64,000 bases of DNA. It comes from Candidatus Accumulibacter phosphatis (GTDB lineage Bacteria > Pseudomonadota > Gammaproteobacteria > Burkholderiales > Rhodocyclaceae). The notes beneath the pieces were generated by a model. That model saw only the letters and a list, made by a program, of their open reading frames with translations, did no database searches and had not been told where the DNA came from. Below, piece after piece: positions 1-8,785 of this stretch. The stretch is taken from contig NZ_SPMY01000022.1 in NCBI RefSeq assembly GCF_012939955.1, forward strand, positions 1-64,000, read 5' to 3'. The position numbers and the translations under genes are program-made. The number at the start of each line of letters is the position of its first letter. Within the stretch, counting starts at the first letter, position 1.

Positions 1-313
1 CGGCCCCCTTGCCCGACAATGCCACGCCAGTACAGGCGATGTCCCATCGGCTGAAGACCAAGGATGGACGAGCGCGCTACGCCTTACGCAAGCAGACGAT
101 CGAGCCGGTCTTCGGGATCATCAAGTCGGTGATGGGCTTTCGCCGCTTCTCCCTGCGCGGCTTGAAGAAGGTCACCGGCGAGTGGACGCTGGTTTGCCTC
201 GCCTGGAATTTGAAGCGCTTGGCCGTATTGCGTCCACAGTAGGGAGAATGAGGGGAAATCCCTTGGAAACGCCAGAAAACCAGGGAAATCCGGCTTTTTG
301 TCCCACATGGTGA
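1..313 (+). mobile_element. Right end of an insertion sequence (IS1182/IS5-like), cut by the window edge
   Basis: The first ~313 bases hold the 3' part of a DDE transposase gene and about 70 bases of non-coding IS end. The boundary is placed near 305-315 because, on the minus strand, recognisable secretin sequence stops there and the reading frame continues into sequence unlike any secretin. The exact terminal inverted repeat and target duplication cannot be seen because the other IS end lies outside the window. Confidence 0.7.
3..242 (+). CDS. IS transposase, C-terminal fragment (DDE type)
   Basis: This is the last ~79 codons of a transposase whose frame is open back to the window edge, so the true start lies upstream. 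The stretch with IEPVFGIIKSVMGFRRF, followed by a GLKKVTGEWTLVCLAWN-type sequence, is typical of the C-terminal end of DDE transposases of the IS1182/IS5 type, carrying the catalytic glutamate (E of IEPVFG). The stop is TAG at 240-242. The family assignment is by pattern only and the element could be another DDE family. The insertion interrupts the secretin gene on the opposite strand. Confidence 0.75.
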   Translation, partial: APLPDNATPVQAMSHRLKTKDGRARYALRKQTIEPVFGIIKSVMGFRRFSLRGLKKVTGEWTLVCLAWNLKRLAVLRPQ

Positions 314-1814
314 AACGCGCCGGCTTTGCCGACGGGTAGTCCGACAAGCTGCTAGTAAGCGCTGGGTTGGGGTCCTGCTTAAGTTCGGCGATACTGGAAA
401 TCGACGGACGGACGTTAAGGGTCACCGTGCCGTTGTCGCTGATCTGCGGCGTCAGGCTCATGAAGAAACCGATCGAGACTGACTGCGGCGTGGTTGTGGT
501 ACTCACGGTCGCGTTGGTGTTGGGACCTCCTGCCACGGAATCCTGCTTGACGCTGAAATAGACGAAGTCCTCGGAAACCTTGAGCGTCGCCGTCTGGTTG
601 TTGAGCACCGTCAGCTTGGGGCTGGAGAGGACCTTGACGGTGCCAAAGGCACGCAGCAGTTCCACGCTTCCCAGCAGACTCGCCGGGTTGAGGCTGCTGT
701 ACTTGATGACGTAGGGCGTCACGGCCGTACCGACATTCGTCGTCACCGCCGGCTTGGTGATCTCGTAAGTGCTGCCACTGGTCAGGCGACTCCACTCGAT
801 ACCCTGCTGGTAGCCATCACTCAGGCCCACCTCGACGATCGTTGCCTCGATCAGCACCTGGCGCCGGGCGCTGCTCATCACCCGATCGAGAAAGGCCTGC
901 ACTCTTTCGTGTTGTCGAGCGGTCGCCCGAATGTCGATCACCCCCGTTTCCGGATTGGCGATGACCGACGCAGCTTCACGAAAGGTCATCCGTTTGACGA
1001 CGGTGGCGCCGGTGTTCTGCAGCGTCGCCGGATTCGGGCTGCCGGCCAAGCCTTGTGCGAGCTGCGTCAGGCGCGCCGCAGTGCCCTTTGCCTGTGCCGG
1101 CGCGCCAGCACCGGTACCGCTGGTACTTTGCGAGCTGGCCTCCTCGGTCACCGTCTCGGTGGAACCTTCCGGGAAGACCTTGTCGGTCTCATGCAGCAGG
1201 TCTTTGAGGTTTTTCTCGAGGGACGCCCAGAAACGGTTGTTCGACTTGTTCTCGATCTGAATCCGCGAGGTGTTCCCCGTTCCGGCCGCACCGCCAGCGC
1301 CGGTCGCCAACGCGCTGGTGGAAATCTGGGTGTTGGTCGATATCGTGGCGGTGGCGTCGCGAGAGATGTTGACGTAGTCGACCTTGTAGTTCTTCAAATA
1401 GGGGGCGTCGGGCATCACCGCCAGGTTCGGGCCATCGAGTTCGAAGCGCATATCCACCTGCTTGGAAATACGTGTAAGCAGCTGCGGCAGGGTCTGATCG
1501 ATGGCGTTGAGAGTCACTTCTCCGACAATGCCGGGATGGATATCAACGTTCAGCTTGGCATCGCGGGCGAGGGCAAAAAGCAGATCGTGAACCGCGACGT
1601 TGTTGACCACCACGCTGTAGGTCTCGGTCTTGCCGGCCGGCCGTGGCCTCGGTAGAGAGAGGCTCTGTTGAACCGGTGCAGGAATAGTGCCCGGCGTGCT
1701 GACCACGCTGTCGGCTTGCAGGTGTGCAGGCGCCGGCCCGCCACTGAGCGTCGTCGGCGTACAAGCGCCAAGGAGAAGCGAAAAAAGGATGGCGCTGAGA
1801 GTTTGCAGAGGCAC
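84..1814 (-). pseudogene. mshL: MshL-type secretin, 3' end removed by an IS insertion
   Basis: This gene should encode the outer-membrane secretin of an MSHA-type type IV pilus (or related secretion) system. The GTG start at 1814 is followed by a lipoprotein-type signal with a lipobox-like LLGAC. A secretin N-terminal domain around residues 60-130 (VHDLLFALARDAKLNVDIHPG) and most of the C-terminal secretin core (RRQVLIEATIVEVGLSDGYQQG, then VLSSPKLTVLNNQTA) can be read. Authentic sequence ends shortly after LNVRPSISSI, near base 310; the frame then runs through the IS end to a stop at 84. The last part of the beta-barrel core is missing, so the protein is probably non-functional. Next on the same strand upstream is the MshM-like ATPase, which supports an msh-type locus. 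Confidence 0.75.
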
Positions 1815-1929
1815 GCTCGGGCTTGCTCCGGTTAAGGGTTGACTTCATGATACCACGACAAAACTTCGAGGCAAGTGCATGATTTTTATTGTGTTACAAC
1901 CCTATTCCGAGGCGCCCCGGAGAGCGTTG

Positions 1930-3357
1930 TCAGCGTAGTCGGCTGACCGCTCGAACGTAGGGCTTGCTCGCCGGGCTGACCTCGGCGAGCTTGGCCAGCG
2001 CAGCATTCGCCAGCTCGCGTGACGGATAGTCGCCATAAATGACGCCGAGCCGGTCGCGACCGCTCAGATTCGAGCGATAGACGCGAAGCTGCTGCAGGTC
2101 AAGCGTTGCGGCATGCTTGTCAATGAAATCCAGCACTTCTTTCTCACTTGCGGCATCGACGACGAGCAACTGAATGAAAAAATGACTATCCGGAGTCTTT
2201 GCCAGCCAGGCGGCGCTGGCCGCGCTACGCTCAGCCAGCGTCAGAGAAGCTGGCGCGCGCGGCAACTCGGTGCCTGGTAGCGGGGCCTCCGCAGCGGCGA
2301 CCGAAAGCTCCGCCGTTGCGACACCGGACGTTGCGTCCAGCGCCAAGGCCGGCGCCGCAAGCGGTGCCTCGACGCCCTGTGCCACGGCCATGGCCGCGAC
2401 GACCGGCGGCTCGGCGAGGGGAGCGCCGGCCGGGCCGCCAAGACTGGCGAGGTTCCGAGTGCCGGCGAGATAGGCGACGACGACCACTACGCAAAGGCCT
2501 GCTGCCGCGGCGCCCGCCCAGGCCCAGCCGACGCCAAAACGGCGCTTGAGGCGGCGGAACTCGACGTCGCGAATCGCCGCCCGGACCTGCCGCCGATCGA
2601 TCTGATGCACACCTTCGGAGAAAGCGGCGAGCAGTGCCTTGTCGGCAAGAATGTTGATGCGTCGGCTGAGCCCTTCTGAGGCCTTGCTGATCAGCTCGAC
2701 AGCCCCTTTGGTGAAGGGATCCGGCCCCCGATAACCGGCCGCGCGCAGGCGGAACAACAGATAGACCGAAACATCGCTGCGGCGCAGCGGTTCCAGCCTG
2801 AAATTGTGGGTGATGCGGTCATTGAGTTGGCGCATGCTCGTTTGCCGTAAGCGGGAATCCAGCTCGGGCTGACCGAAGAGAACGATTTGCAGCAGTTTGT
2901 GGCGGTTGGACTCCAGATTGGAAAGCAGCCGAATCTCTTCCAGAGCCTCGGGCGGCATGGCATGCGCCTCGTCGATCAAGGCCACCACCTGGCGACCGCT
3001 GCCGTAGATCTCCAGGAGACGCTCTTGAAGCGAACGGAGCAGCAGATGGTTACGCCCGTCCGCAAGGGGGATGCGCAACTCCTCGGCAATGGCGAAGAGA
3101 ATTTCGTCGCGCGAGAGCAGCGGATTGGACAGATAGACCGTCTCGACGTTATCCGGGAGCTTCTCGAGCAACATCCGGCAGAGCATCGTTTTGCCGCTAC
3201 CCACCTCGCCGCTGACCTTGACGATGCCTTCATCGTGAGTGATCGCGTAGATCAGAGCCTCGAGCGTCGCGCCGCGCTTGCCGCCGGCAAAAAAGAACTC
3301 GGTATGCGGCGTGATCCGAAAAGGCGCTTGATGCAGGCCGAAATGTTCTAGATACAT
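1930..3357 (-). CDS. mshM: ExeA/MshM-like AAA ATPase with membrane segment and C-terminal SPOR domain
   Basis: This 475-residue protein has an N-terminal AAA domain of the ExeA/GspA/MshM family: Walker A GEVGSGKT near residue 50, Walker B VVALIDEAH near 130, and the family opening YLEHFGLHQAPF. A hydrophobic segment at about 279-300 should anchor it in the inner membrane. After an Ala/Pro-rich linker, the last ~80 residues (FFIQLLVV, then YRSNLSGRDRLGVIYGDYPS) fit a SPOR peptidoglycan-binding domain. The family helps secretins cross or dock at the cell wall; ExeA normally uses a different peptidoglycan-binding domain. Its ATG overlaps the TGA of the response-regulator gene by one base (TGATG). 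The call mshM rests on the neighbouring secretin; gspA/exeA is the alternative. Confidence 0.75.
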   Translation of the reverse strand: MYLEHFGLHQAPFRITPHTEFFFAGGKRGATLEALIYAITHDEGIVKVSGEVGSGKTMLCRMLLEKLPDNVETVYLSNPLLSRDEILFAIAEELRIPLADGRNHLLLRSLQERLLEIYGSGRQVVALIDEAHAMPPEALEEIRLLSNLESNRHKLLQIVLFGQPELDSRLRQTSMRQLNDRITHNFRLEPLRRSDVSVYLLFRLRAAGYRGPDPFTKGAVELISKASEGLSRRINILADKALLAAFSEGVHQIDRRQVRAAIRDVEFRRLKRRFGVGWAWAGAAAAGLCVVVVVAYLAGTRNLASLGGPAGAPLAEPPVVAAMAVAQGVEAPLAAPALALDATSGVATAELSVAAAEAPLPGTELPRAPASLTLAERSAASAAWLAKTPDSHFFIQLLVVDAASEKEVLDFIDKHAATLDLQQLRVYRSNLSGRDRLGVIYGDYPSRELANAALAKLAEVSPASKPYVRAVSRLR

Positions 3358-4814
3358 CAGAGTTCCCGCGCCGACGATTCCATGCGGTTGTAGAGCGTCG
3401 TGCGATGGATGCCGAGCAGGCGAGCAGCCTGACTGACATTGCCATGCGCCAGCTTCAGCGCGGCTTCGATATAGCCGCGTTCGGTGGCATTGAGCAAGCC
3501 ATCGAGACTGAAGGGCTCGCGTTGCCGCAAGCGCTGCGTTGCCGCGGCGATGATGACCTCGCCGTCGGCCTCCTCACCGCCGCCAGTGGCGACGCCGGTC
3601 GCCGCGGCCAGCGGCTCGTCAGGCACGTCAAGCTCGGCTTCGAGCGCAGCCACGTCGACCACCTGCCCCGAGTGCTTGCTGGCCAGACGAATGACAATGT
3701 TACGCAACTCGCGGACATTGCCGGGAAAAGAGTAGTCGAGCCAGAGGCGCCTTGCCTCGGCGGAAAGACTGAACGGCAGTTGCTGCGCTTGGGCCGCGTA
3801 CAGCTGCCGGAAGTGTTCAAGCAGGAGCAGCTTGTCGTCGCCCATCTCGCGCAATGGCGGAGCGACGATGGCGCACACCGACAGGCGGTGGTAGAGATCA
3901 GCCCGGAAATTTCCGGTCCGCACCTCCTTGCGCAAATCGCGGTTGGTGGCGGCAATGATGCGCGCCCGGCTGACGCGCGGCTGTGTTTCGCCGACCCGTT
4001 GATACTCGCCGTTTTCCAGCACCCGCAGCAGCTTGGCCTGTAGTTCGAGCGCCAGTTCGCCAATCTCGTCCAGAAACAAGGTACCCTCGGTGGCGTCTTC
4101 GAAGTAACCCGCCTTGGTGGCGATGGCGCCGGTAAACGCGCCGCGCGCGTAGCCAAACAAGGTTGCCTCCACCAGGTTCGGCGAAATTGCCGCGCAATTC
4201 AGCGCCAGGAACGGCTTCTCGCGACGGCGCGTATCGTAATGCAGACAAGCCGAAGCGATGATTTCCTTGCCGCTCCCCGATTCACCTTCGATCAGTACCG
4301 CGAAAGGCAGGTCGGCATACTGTCGCAACTGCAACCGCAGTTTGTCGATAGCCGGGCTGTTACCGATCAGCGGTGAGGCAGCCGCGCCCGGCGGGCGCTT
4401 CTCGACGAGGGCGCGAAACGTCAGCGCCCCTTGGAGAAGCTGCTGCAGATCGGCGGGGTTGCACGGCTTGGCCACGAAATCGGCCGCGCCAAGCGTCCGC
4501 GCGTGACGTGCGTTGCCGTCCTCGCTTTGTCCGGAGAGGACGACGATACGCATTTCCGGCGCGACCTTGAGCAGCTCCGATATCAGCGCAAAGCCCTCGT
4601 CGGGACGATGCGGCAGCGGCGGCAGACCGAGGTCAAGCAGCGCCAGCTCCGGCGGCCGGCGCAACTGCCGAAGCAGCTGCAAGGCATGCGGGCGCGAATG
4701 GCTGGTGACCACTTCGAAGAACGAACTCAGCGAAAAACTCAAGCTGTCACAGATCAGCGGGTCGTCGTCAACAATCAGCAGCAGGGGTTTATCGGGCAGG
4801 GAGATTTCCGTCAT
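3357..4814 (-). CDS. Sigma-54-dependent response regulator (NtrC family)
   Basis: This 485-residue regulator has three parts. A receiver domain occupies residues 1-130 (LLIVDDDPLICDSL; phospho-acceptor Asp in LALLDLGLPP; Lys in VAKPCNP). A sigma-54 AAA+ domain follows at about 155-390, with Walker A GESGSGKE, the sigma-54 contact loop GAFTGA and Walker B GTLFLDEIGEL. A Fis-type HTH ends the protein (GNVSQAARLLGIHRTTLYNRM). It should activate RpoN-dependent promoters when phosphorylated; no cognate kinase is in the window. The one-base overlap with the MshM-like ATPase gene suggests it controls that pilus/secretion locus. It resembles regulators of extracellular-structure loci, but the target genes are not visible. 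Confidence 0.85.
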   Translation of the reverse strand: MTEISLPDKPLLLIVDDDPLICDSLSFSLSSFFEVVTSHSRPHALQLLRQLRRPPELALLDLGLPPLPHRPDEGFALISELLKVAPEMRIVVLSGQSEDGNARHARTLGAADFVAKPCNPADLQQLLQGALTFRALVEKRPPGAAASPLIGNSPAIDKLRLQLRQYADLPFAVLIEGESGSGKEIIASACLHYDTRRREKPFLALNCAAISPNLVEATLFGYARGAFTGAIATKAGYFEDATEGTLFLDEIGELALELQAKLLRVLENGEYQRVGETQPRVSRARIIAATNRDLRKEVRTGNFRADLYHRLSVCAIVAPPLREMGDDKLLLLEHFRQLYAAQAQQLPFSLSAEARRLWLDYSFPGNVRELRNIVIRLASKHSGQVVDVAALEAELDVPDEPLAAATGVATGGGEEADGEVIIAAATQRLRQREPFSLDGLLNATERGYIEAALKLAHGNVSQAARLLGIHRTTLYNRMESSAREL

Positions 4815-4919
4815 GGGAAGAATGAAAAACGGGCCGTTGTTTCCGGGTAGATTAACACGTCACTGTTTCCCAGATACGCGGGCGCCAAGCAATTCACGCG
4901 GCTGACGCCGAGAGTCCGG

Positions 4920-4925
4920 TATAAT
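4920..4925 (+). promoter_or_regulatory. Perfect -10 box (TATAAT) upstream of mlaF
   Basis: TATAAT at 4920-4925 lies 26 bases before the chosen mlaF start in the divergent gap between the regulator and mlaF. No good -35 hexamer sits at 16-18 bases, so the promoter is tentative. Transcription starting about 7 bases downstream would leave the AGGA at 4941-4944 as the ribosome site. Confidence 0.5.
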
Positions 4926-4951
4926 GGTTTTTTTTGTCTCAGGATTCAACA

Positions 4952-5770
4952 GTGTCTGACGATAATCTGGTCGAAATCAAGGATCTTGATTTCGCCTATG
5001 ACGATCGGCCGATCCTCAAGGGGATCAGCATGCAGATCCCGCGCGGAAAGGTCGTCGCGATTATGGGCGGCTCCGGCTGCGGCAAGACCACTCTGCTGCG
5101 GCTGATTGGTGGGCAGCTCAAGCCCAGCCGCGGCGAGGTGCTGGTCGACGGCCTGTCGGTGCCCAAATTGCGCCATGACGAGCTCTACGATCTGCGCCGA
5201 CGCATGGGCATGCTGTTCCAGTTCGGCGCGTTGTTTACGGACATTTCGGTATTTGACAACGTCGCCTATCAGATGCGCGAGCACACCGACCTGCCCGAGG
5301 AACTGATCCGCGACCTGGTCCTCCTCAAGCTCAATGCCGTTGGCTTGCGCGGTGCCGATCAGCTGATGCCCGCCGAACTCTCCGGCGGCATGGCCAGACG
5401 AGTAGCACTGGCACGGGCGATTTCGCTCGACCCAATGCTGATCATGTACGACGAGCCTTTTGCCGGGCTCGATCCGATCTCCCTGGGAGTCATCGGGCAA
5501 CTGATTCGCAAGCTGAACGATGCGCTCGGCGCAACCTCGATCATGGTCACCCATGACATTCAGGAGTCGCTGCAGATCGTCGACTACATCTATTTCATGT
5601 CCGACGGAAAAGTGGTGGCGATGGGCACGCCCGACGAGATCCGCGCTTCGCAACATCCTTTTGTGCACCAGTTCGTTTTCGCGCAGGCGGACGGACCGGT
5701 CCCCTTCCACTATCCTGCCAAGCCTCTTGTTGAGGAATTGCTTGGGAAAGCTGCCCATGAGCGAGCCTAG
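4952..5770 (+). CDS. mlaF: Phospholipid ABC transporter ATP-binding protein MlaF
   Basis: MlaF is the cytoplasmic ATPase of the MlaFEDB inner-membrane complex, which moves phospholipids between the outer and inner membrane and maintains outer-membrane lipid asymmetry. The sequence shows Walker A GGSGCGKT, the signature LSGGMARR, Walker B MLIMYDEPFAGLDP and the switch His in VTHD. I prefer the GTG at 4952 because AGGA at 4941-4944 is correctly spaced; a TTG at 4934 is in frame but would lie at the predicted transcript start. About 272 residues is normal. It opens the operon mlaF-E-D-A-C-B. Confidence 0.93.
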   Translation: MSDDNLVEIKDLDFAYDDRPILKGISMQIPRGKVVAIMGGSGCGKTTLLRLIGGQLKPSRGEVLVDGLSVPKLRHDELYDLRRRMGMLFQFGALFTDISVFDNVAYQMREHTDLPEELIRDLVLLKLNAVGLRGADQLMPAELSGGMARRVALARAISLDPMLIMYDEPFAGLDPISLGVIGQLIRKLNDALGATSIMVTHDIQESLQIVDYIYFMSDGKVVAMGTPDEIRASQHPFVHQFVFAQADGPVPFHYPAKPLVEELLGKAAHERA

Positions 5771-5798
5771 ACGTGATGGTCGGAGTACGGCTGTGGCG

Positions 5799-6572
5799 AT
5801 GATCACCCATTTGGGACACCGCGTAACTTCGGCGCTCCAGCAGTTGGGCTTTATCGCCCGTTTCTTTGTCGTGCTGCTGCTCTCGTCCGGACAGTCCTTC
5901 CGGCGTATACATCTGACCATCCGCGAACTCTATTTTTCCGGCTTCCAATCGCTGCTGATCATCATGGTTTCTGGTTTGTTCATCGGCATGGTGCTCGGCA
6001 TGCAGGGCTACGAAACACTGCAGCGCTACGGCTCCGCCGACGCCCTTGGCGTTCTGGTAGCGTTATCGCTGGTCCGGGAACTTGGTCCCGTGGTCGCTGG
6101 ACTGCTCTTTGCTTCGCGGGCCGGCTCGGCGATCACGGCCGAAATCGGCCTGATGAAGGCAACCGAGCAGCTCACGGCAATGGACATGATGGCGGTCAAC
6201 CCGATTGCCCGCGTCGTGGCCCCGCGTTTCTGGGGTGGCGTGATCTCGATGCCCTTGCTGGCGGCGCTATTCTCGGTGGCAGGTATCTTCGGCGGCTACC
6301 TGATAGGGGTCATCTTCATCGGCGTCGACGAAGGCGCATTCTGGTCACAGATGGGGGCTTCGGTTGATTTTTACCATGACATCTGGAGTGGCATCATCAA
6401 GAGCTTTGTCTTCGGCATTGCGGTTTCGCTGATTGCCGTCTTCGAGGGCTACGATGCAGTACCGACAGCGGAAGGCGTTTCCAGCTCGATCAAGAGCACT
6501 GTCGTGCAGTCGGCACTGGCGATCCTGGCGCTCGACTTTGTATTAACCTCGTTCATGTTGCGGGAGGCTTGA
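5799..6572 (+). CDS. mlaE: Phospholipid ABC transporter permease MlaE
   Basis: This is the MlaE permease, about 257 residues and mostly hydrophobic. Its core (VSGLFIGMVLGMQGY, then LVRELGPVVAGLLFASRAGSAI) is the classic MlaE/YrbE signature. It forms the transmembrane channel that MlaF drives. I chose the ATG at 5799, which gives the usual family length; an ATG at 5757 overlaps mlaF by 14 bases and would add 14 polar residues. The TGA stop overlaps the mlaD ATG. Confidence 0.93.
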   Translation: MITHLGHRVTSALQQLGFIARFFVVLLLSSGQSFRRIHLTIRELYFSGFQSLLIIMVSGLFIGMVLGMQGYETLQRYGSADALGVLVALSLVRELGPVVAGLLFASRAGSAITAEIGLMKATEQLTAMDMMAVNPIARVVAPRFWGGVISMPLLAALFSVAGIFGGYLIGVIFIGVDEGAFWSQMGASVDFYHDIWSGIIKSFVFGIAVSLIAVFEGYDAVPTAEGVSSSIKSTVVQSALAILALDFVLTSFMLREA

Positions 6573-7039
6573 TGAGTCGCAAGTTACTCGACCTGTGGGT
6601 CGGAATTTTTGTTGCCATGGGACTGGCTGGCGTACTGTTCCTGGCGCTGAAGGTGGGCAATCTCTCGGCTGGCAATTTCGCCGAAACATACCCGCTGACG
6701 GCCAAGTTTGCTAATATCGGCGGCCTGAAGGTCAGGGCGCCGGTAAAAAGCGCCGGCGTCGTCGTCGGCCGGGTGGCTGACATCCGTTTCGACCCCAAGG
6801 ACTACGAAGCGGTGGTCACCTTCCACATCAACGAGAGCTATCGTTTTCCAAGAGATACTTTCGCCCTGATCCTGACCGCCGGCCTGCTCGGAGAGCAATA
6901 CATCGGCCTTGATCCAGGCGGCGACGAAAAGATGCTGCAGGCCAACGACGTGATCACGAAAACGCAATCCGCAGTGGTGCTGGAAAGCCTGATCAGTCAG
7001 TTCATGTTCAACAAGGCCTCGGAAAGTCCGACAGAATAA
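6572..7039 (+). CDS. mlaD: MlaD, MCE-domain lipid-binding subunit
   Basis: MlaD is a periplasmic MCE-domain protein anchored by one N-terminal membrane helix (about residues 7-27). It forms a hexamer on MlaE and receives or hands on phospholipid. The MCE domain is seen in YPLTAKFANIGGLKVRAPVKS and GLLGEQYIGLDPGG. The 155-residue length is slightly shorter than the E. coli protein, mainly at the C terminus. The ATG at 6572 overlaps the mlaE stop; GGGAGG just upstream is the ribosome site. Confidence 0.92.
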   Translation: MSRKLLDLWVGIFVAMGLAGVLFLALKVGNLSAGNFAETYPLTAKFANIGGLKVRAPVKSAGVVVGRVADIRFDPKDYEAVVTFHINESYRFPRDTFALILTAGLLGEQYIGLDPGGDEKMLQANDVITKTQSAVVLESLISQFMFNKASESPTE

Positions 7040-7052
7040 CGGAAGGAAATCA

Positions 7053-7778
7053 GTGAAACCAACTTTTTCGCGCCCCCTTACCGCCTGCGCCTGCGCAGTG
7101 GCGATTCTTGCCGCCAGCGGTTGCGCAACGGTAGATCAGGATCCGGCAGACCCCTTCGAGGGCTTCAACCGCGCCATGTTTGCCGTCAATGAAGGCCTCG
7201 ACAAGGTTGCCATCAAGCCCGTAGCCCAAGGCTACGACGCTGTGACGCCGCTGCCGGTCAAAGTCGCGGTCGGCAATTTTTTCGGCAATATCTGGGACTC
7301 GTGGACGGCAATCAACAACCTCCTGCAGGGCAAGGGAGCTGACGGCCTTTCCGATATTGGACGGGTGCTGATCAACAGTACCGTCGGTATCGGCGGCATC
7401 TTTGACGTGGCCGGCGAAATGGGCTTGGTCAAACACACCGAAGACTTCGGCCAGACGCTCGGCACGTGGGGCGTTCCCAACGGCCCCTACTTCTACTGGC
7501 CCATCATCGGACCGCGTACGACACGGGACACCTTCGGTTGGCTGCTCGACACCTATTACGATCCGGTCTGGCGCGTCGACAACGTTGCGCTGCGCAACAG
7601 CCTGGTTGCGCTGCGCTACACAGACATCAGGGCGGGCTACCTGCCGGCTGACAAGGTGGTTGAAGAGGCGGCTTTCGACAAATACTCGTATATACGCGAT
7701 GCCTACCTGCAGAATCGTCGCAGCTTGATATTCGACGGTGTCGACAGTCCCCCGCCACCGCTTTCCCCTGACCATTGA
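7053..7778 (+). CDS. mlaA: Outer-membrane lipoprotein MlaA (VacJ)
   Basis: MlaA removes phospholipids from the outer leaflet of the outer membrane. The protein begins with a lipoprotein signal ending in ILAASGC, followed by the VacJ pattern DPFEGFNRAMFAVNEGLDK and the motif FGQTLGTWGVPNGPYFYWP. Its 241 residues are typical. It starts with GTG after AAGGAA. Encoding mlaA inside the mlaFED-CB operon, rather than elsewhere as in E. coli, is common in betaproteobacteria and joins the outer-membrane end of the pathway to the rest. Confidence 0.93.
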   Translation: MKPTFSRPLTACACAVAILAASGCATVDQDPADPFEGFNRAMFAVNEGLDKVAIKPVAQGYDAVTPLPVKVAVGNFFGNIWDSWTAINNLLQGKGADGLSDIGRVLINSTVGIGGIFDVAGEMGLVKHTEDFGQTLGTWGVPNGPYFYWPIIGPRTTRDTFGWLLDTYYDPVWRVDNVALRNSLVALRYTDIRAGYLPADKVVEEAAFDKYSYIRDAYLQNRRSLIFDGVDSPPPPLSPDH

Positions 7779-7845
7779 GCGGCCGCGTCGGCTGCTGTAG
7801 ACCATGCTGCGTTAAGCAGCAGTCCTTACTTGCACGGAAATATTC

Positions 7846-8460
7846 ATGAGATCTCTACTGTCACTATTTTTTTCTCTATTGCTGCTGGCGGGCTCCGCGG
7901 TCGCACTGGAGCAGTCACCCGATGCACTTGTGCAACAGGTCACCGACGATGTACTGAACATCGTCCGTCAGGACAAGGACATTCAGAGCGGCGATACCGC
8001 CAAGGCTCTCAAACTGGTCGAAACAAAGGTGCTCCCGTACTTTGATTTCCGGCGCATGACGGCCCTCGCCGTCGGACGCAACTGGAACAAGGCCACACCC
8101 GAGCAGCAGCAACGCTTGGCTGAAGAGTTCAAGAACCTGCTGGTACGCACCTATTCGAATGCCCTGACCTCGTTCAAGGACCAAAGCGTCTCCTACCGGC
8201 CGAGCACCTTTGCAGCCGGCGCAACCGATGTCGTTGTCAAGACCGAAGTCGTGCAACCGGGCAGCCAATCGATTCCGCTCAATTACTCGCTCGAAAAGCA
8301 GGGCAGCGGCTGGAAGGTCTACGATGTCATCGTCTCCGGCGTCAGCCTGGTCACCAATTACCGGGGAACCTTCGCCCGCGAAGTCAGCAACAAGGGTATC
8401 GACGGGCTGATCCAGATGCTCAGCAATAGAAACATGCAACTGGCAAACGCCAACAAATGA
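7846..8460 (+). CDS. mlaC: Periplasmic phospholipid shuttle MlaC
   Basis: MlaC is the soluble carrier between MlaA and MlaD. A signal peptide (hydrophobic stretch up to about residue 20, ending near SAVA) precedes a Ttg2-type domain with VLPYFDFRRMTALAVGRNW and YDVIVSGVSLVTNYRGTF, both hallmarks of the family. It has 204 residues. Its stop overlaps the ATG of mlaB by four bases. Confidence 0.92.
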   Translation: MRSLLSLFFSLLLLAGSAVALEQSPDALVQQVTDDVLNIVRQDKDIQSGDTAKALKLVETKVLPYFDFRRMTALAVGRNWNKATPEQQQRLAEEFKNLLVRTYSNALTSFKDQSVSYRPSTFAAGATDVVVKTEVVQPGSQSIPLNYSLEKQGSGWKVYDVIVSGVSLVTNYRGTFAREVSNKGIDGLIQMLSNRNMQLANANK

Positions 8461-8750
8461 TCGAGCAAGCAGAAGGCCGGCTGCGTGTCACCGCGCCGAT
8501 GCTCATCGCCAACGCCCGTGCGCTGCTCGAAGCAGGCTACCCCCTGCTGAATTGCGGTGCACAATCAGGCGAATTGCTGCTCGACCTTGCGGGCGTGGCC
8601 GAGCTTGATTCGTCATCGCTGAGCACCTTTTTCGCCTGGCAGCGCAAGGCTACGGAGCGCGGCGTCCAACTGCGAATTGCCCATCCGCCGGCAAGCATGA
8701 TCAGCCTGGCAGAGCTATACGGCGTCTCCGAACTCCTCCCGCTCGCCTGA
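8457..8750 (+). CDS. mlaB: MlaB, STAS-domain subunit
   Basis: This 97-residue protein is a single STAS domain. It has the central LLLDLAGVAELDSSSLSTF strand-turn, where conserved Ser residues follow the Asp. MlaB binds MlaF in the cytoplasm and stabilises the MlaFEDB transporter. Position directly behind mlaC with an ATGA overlap completes the six-gene set. Confidence 0.88.
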   Translation: MIEQAEGRLRVTAPMLIANARALLEAGYPLLNCGAQSGELLLDLAGVAELDSSSLSTFFAWQRKATERGVQLRIAHPPASMISLAELYGVSELLPLA

Positions 8751-8785
8751 ACGGGCGACGCAGCTTCGACCCCGTCCCCGATGCC

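Noticed and set aside
4934-4951. TTG at 4934 as the mlaF start
   Set aside because: It sits at the predicted transcription start after a T-run; GTG 4952 has AGGA seven bases upstream.
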